From: Prolixibacteraceae bacterium UBA1413
GTDB taxonomy: Bacteria > Bacteroidota > Bacteroidia > Bacteroidales > Prolixibacteraceae
Length of the DNA stretch: 16,356 nt
Assembly: GCA_002304925.1 (NCBI GenBank)
Contig: DBPT01000023.1
Span: forward strand, 1 to 16,356
Reading direction: 5' to 3'
Shown piece after piece: positions 14,333 to 16,356 of the stretch (the stretch's first letter is position 1; every line of letters begins with the position of its first letter). A program made the translations under genes and the position numbers. The notes beneath the pieces were generated by a model, which worked only from the letters and a program-made list of their open reading frames with translations, was not told the origin of the DNA and did not search any database.

Positions 14333-15058
14333 ATGGCTACAACAAAAATAGAATGGACTGAAAGTACATGGAACCCTATTACAGGATGTACAAAAATATC
14401 ATCAGGATGTAAATTTTGCTACGCCGAAATTATGGCAAGGCGGTTAAGAGCTATGGGGCAGGAAAAATATAAAAATGGTTTCAGATTAACCTTGCATCCC
14501 GAAACATTGCGGGAACCCTATTTGTGGAAAAAGCCTAAAATGATTTTTGTAAATTCCATGAGCGATCTATTTCATAAAGATGTGCCGATTGATTACATCC
14601 GAAACATTTTTAACATTATAAAGGATAATCCACATCATGTTTTTCAGGTTTTAACAAAAAGAGCCGATATTTTAAGGTATTACGACAGCGAAGGTTTTCT
14701 CGAATGGCCACATAATCTCTGGATGGGCGTTACAGTTGAAAACGCTGATGTGGTTTATCGAATTGACCATTTACGAAACACAGGCGCACGGGTAAAATTT
14801 CTTTCCTGCGAACCATTATTAACGGCTATTCCAAACATGAATTTACAAAATATAGATTGGGTAATTGTCGGTGGTGAAAGCGGTCGCACCCCGCGACCTA
14901 TAAAACCCGAATGGGTCGAACAAATTAAACTACAATGCCAAAATCATAACACAGCCTTTTATTTTAAGCAGTGGGGAGGCACCAACAAAAAGAAAAACGG
15001 TCGTTTGCTCGATGGGAAAGAATACAACGAAATGCCTAAACCCGAATCTGTATTATGA
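14333..15058 (+). CDS. Phage Gp37/Gp68 family (DUF5131) three-Cys-motif protein, radical-SAM-like
   Basis: 241 residues. The family start KIEWTESTWNPITGC is diagnostic for DUF5131 (PF07505). Three cysteines in C19-x6-C26-x2-C29, ending CKFCYAE, look like a cluster ligand set related to radical-SAM enzymes, although the spacing is not the classical C-x3-C-x2-C. Other conserved blocks are IFVNSMSDLFH, VFQVLTKRADIL, LWMGVTVEN, FLSCEPLL, VIVGGESG and FYFKQWGG. By analogy with radical-SAM TIM barrels I infer an iron-sulfur enzyme, possibly acting on nucleic acid; the substrate is unknown. Members are common in phages and next to TcmP. The stop overlaps the hsdS start by ATGA (15055-15058), tying its translation to the specificity subunit. 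Confidence 0.9.
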   Translation: MATTKIEWTESTWNPITGCTKISSGCKFCYAEIMARRLRAMGQEKYKNGFRLTLHPETLREPYLWKKPKMIFVNSMSDLFHKDVPIDYIRNIFNIIKDNPHHVFQVLTKRADILRYYDSEGFLEWPHNLWMGVTVENADVVYRIDHLRNTGARVKFLSCEPLLTAIPNMNLQNIDWVIVGGESGRTPRPIKPEWVEQIKLQCQNHNTAFYFKQWGGTNKKKNGRLLDGKEYNEMPKPESVL

Positions 15059-16320
15059 GAAAAAACATTGTTAAGGTTGAATTAGGTAAGATTTGTGATT
15101 ACTCCAAGGGGAAAAAGCCTAAAGTACTTACTAAGGAATATTCTGAAAAGACACCGTTTCCCTATATTAATATAAAAGCATTTGAATATGGTGTTTTTGA
15201 TGAGTATACTGATGGAGATAAATGTAATCTATGTGAAAATGGTGATTTATTGATGGTTTGGGACGGAGCAAGAGCTGGCTTTATTGGTAAAGCAAAAAAA
15301 GGTGCTGTAGGCTCAACATTAATGAAAATTGAAGCAAAGAAAGGAATTGAAAAGGATTACTTGTTTTATTTTTTGCTGTCGTTATACAAAAAAATAAATA
15401 CAAATCCGAGGGGTGTAGGAATTCCTCACGTTGAGCCAAGCTTACTCTGGACTTCTGAATTAATCATTCGTTCAATACCGGAACAACGTGCCATCGTTCA
15501 AAAAATCGAAAATTATTTTGAACTGCTCGATAAAGGCATTGCCGACCTTAAAACCGCACAGGAACAATTAAAAGTATATCGACAGGCAGTGCTAAAAAAG
15601 GCGTTTGAGGGTGGATATCCTTCAGTTACAATTGATGCCATTAGTTTTTCACGAGGTGGATATGCATTCAAAAGCAGTGATTTTAAAGAAACAGGTGAAT
15701 ATCAAGTAATTAAAATAGGAAACATTAGACCAGGAATATTGAGATTGAATGAATCTCCTGCATTTGTCAATAATCCAGGAAAGATTGTTTTAGAAAAATA
15801 CTTACTAAAAATAAATGATATTGTTATTACTTTGACAGGTACTAGGAAGAAAAGAGATTATGGTTATACTGCTATTGTAAATAAACCTAATTTATTATTA
15901 AATCAAAGAGTTGCCTATTTGCGATTTTCTGAAAAATGCATATCTAAATATTTCTTGTATTATTCTTGGACAGAACCTTTTAAAGAACAATTTTTCGGTT
16001 CTGAAACAGGGAATGTAGGTCAAGGAAATGTTGGCATGAAATCTATTCAAAAAACAATAATGCCTTTGCCTTCAATCAACCAACAGAAGCAAATTATTAA
16101 AGAAATCGAATCCCGCCTTTCCGTTTGCGATAAGGTGGAACAAAGCATCAGCGAATCGCTGGAAAAAGCCGAAGCATTGCGGCAAAGCATTTTGAAAAAA
16201 GCATTTGAAGGAAAGCTGCTAAGCCAGGAAGAAATCACCAAATGCAAGCAGGAAGCCGATTACGAACCGGCAAGTGTGCTGCTGGAACGAATAAGGAAGG
16301 AGAATAAACATGGAAAATAA
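15055..16320 (+). CDS. hsdS: Type I restriction-modification specificity subunit HsdS
   Basis: 421 residues with the classic two-repeat layout. TRD1 covers about 1-138 and begins VKVELGKICDY. Central conserved region 139-187 follows (IPEQRAIVQKIENYF ... YRQAVLKKAFEG), a helical spacer. TRD2 covers about 188-337, and the distal conserved region is 338-400 (PSINQQKQIIKEIESRL ... LRQSILKKAFEG). The two target-recognition domains each read one half of a bipartite site; the helices set the spacing and bind HsdM. The repeated RQ-[AS]-[VI]-LKKAFEG marks the internal duplication. The TRD-coding DNA is much more AT-rich than the conserved segments, a sign of domain exchange. Translation is coupled to the DUF5131 gene by an ATGA overlap. 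The hsdM partner is not in the window and probably lies beyond its right edge. Confidence 0.95.
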   Translation: MRKNIVKVELGKICDYSKGKKPKVLTKEYSEKTPFPYINIKAFEYGVFDEYTDGDKCNLCENGDLLMVWDGARAGFIGKAKKGAVGSTLMKIEAKKGIEKDYLFYFLLSLYKKINTNPRGVGIPHVEPSLLWTSELIIRSIPEQRAIVQKIENYFELLDKGIADLKTAQEQLKVYRQAVLKKAFEGGYPSVTIDAISFSRGGYAFKSSDFKETGEYQVIKIGNIRPGILRLNESPAFVNNPGKIVLEKYLLKINDIVITLTGTRKKRDYGYTAIVNKPNLLLNQRVAYLRFSEKCISKYFLYYSWTEPFKEQFFGSETGNVGQGNVGMKSIQKTIMPLPSINQQKQIIKEIESRLSVCDKVEQSISESLEKAEALRQSILKKAFEGKLLSQEEITKCKQEADYEPASVLLERIRKENKHGK

Positions 16321-16342
16321 AATAGAGATATTTATATATTGA
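16310..16342 (+). pseudogene. Truncated start of a gene, possibly RhuM-family
   Basis: An ATG at 16310, 7 bases after AAGGAG (16297-16302), overlaps the hsdS end and begins MENKIEIF, then IY and TGA. The Shine-Dalgarno site and the overlap show that a real gene starts here. The opening resembles virulence RhuM-family proteins, often found inside Bacteroidota type I restriction loci, but eight residues are too few for certainty. The frame stops where insertion-sequence-like DNA begins, so it looks interrupted. Confidence 0.35.
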
Positions 16343-16356
16343 CCCCAATTAAAAGT
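16340..16356. mobile_element. Possible end of an insertion sequence at the window edge
   Basis: The window ends with TTGACCCCAATTAAAAGT (16339-16356). A terminus beginning TGACCCC followed by an AT stretch recalls ends of IS21-like elements in Bacteroidota. Only 17 bases are available and no transposase or second end is visible; the argument rests on the abrupt loss of the reading frame at this point. Confidence 0.2.

Noticed and set aside
1..16356. CRISPR arrays, tRNAs, rRNAs and riboswitches.
   Set aside because: No regularly spaced repeats, no cloverleaf-like segments and no known riboswitch cores were found by eye in the intergenic regions.

Overview
The window looks like a chromosomal segment of a Bacteroidota bacterium, probably Bacteroidales or a relative. 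The evidence is the Bacteroidota-style promoters (TTTG or TTG, about 19-22 bases, then TAnnTTTG), the scarcity of Shine-Dalgarno sequences, and a DUF4139 protein carrying a SusC-like CarboxypepD_reg/plug segment. There are no rRNA genes, recognisable tRNAs or CRISPR arrays.

Positions 1 to about 10,290 are ordinary, fairly GC-rich housekeeping sequence. In order they hold: the tail of an unidentified gene; a secreted DUF4139 protein with an internal insertion; a strong terminator; an Hsp20 chaperone (minus); trmD (plus), followed by a CPBP-family membrane protease and a DUF456 membrane protein that probably form one transcription unit; a convergent SUI1/eIF1-like protein (minus); a secreted tannase/feruloyl-esterase-family hydrolase (plus); and a minus-strand operon elbB - TatD-family hydrolase - tcdA with a near-perfect promoter.

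From about 10,290 to 10,574 lies a non-coding boundary zone with a hairpin, a near-perfect direct repeat and several palindromes. To its right the sequence becomes distinctly AT-richer (hand counts of single 60-base lines: 36/60 G+C in trmD, 20/60 at the start of hsdS, 14/60 inside hsdS). This right part is a tightly packed plus-strand operon: hsdR (type I restriction translocase/nuclease), tcmP (three-Cys-motif partner, methyltransferase-like), a Gp37/Gp68 (DUF5131) three-Cys protein, and hsdS (specificity subunit), with gaps of 2 and 3 bases and then a 4-base ATGA overlap. A further start codon overlaps the end of hsdS; the reading frame opens like a RhuM-family protein but stops after ten residues, where sequence resembling an insertion-sequence end begins. 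No hsdM is present in the window.

The most interesting feature is the TcmP/DUF5131 pair embedded between the restriction and specificity genes of a type I system. Both families are known to co-occur but I know of no established function for the pair. Their placement and tight spacing suggest an auxiliary nucleic-acid-modifying or anti-phage module made together with the restriction enzyme. Secondary points are the tannase-like enzyme that has lost both cysteines of the family's active-site disulfide, the SusC-like insertion in the DUF4139 protein, and a cysteine cluster in the Hsp20 arm.
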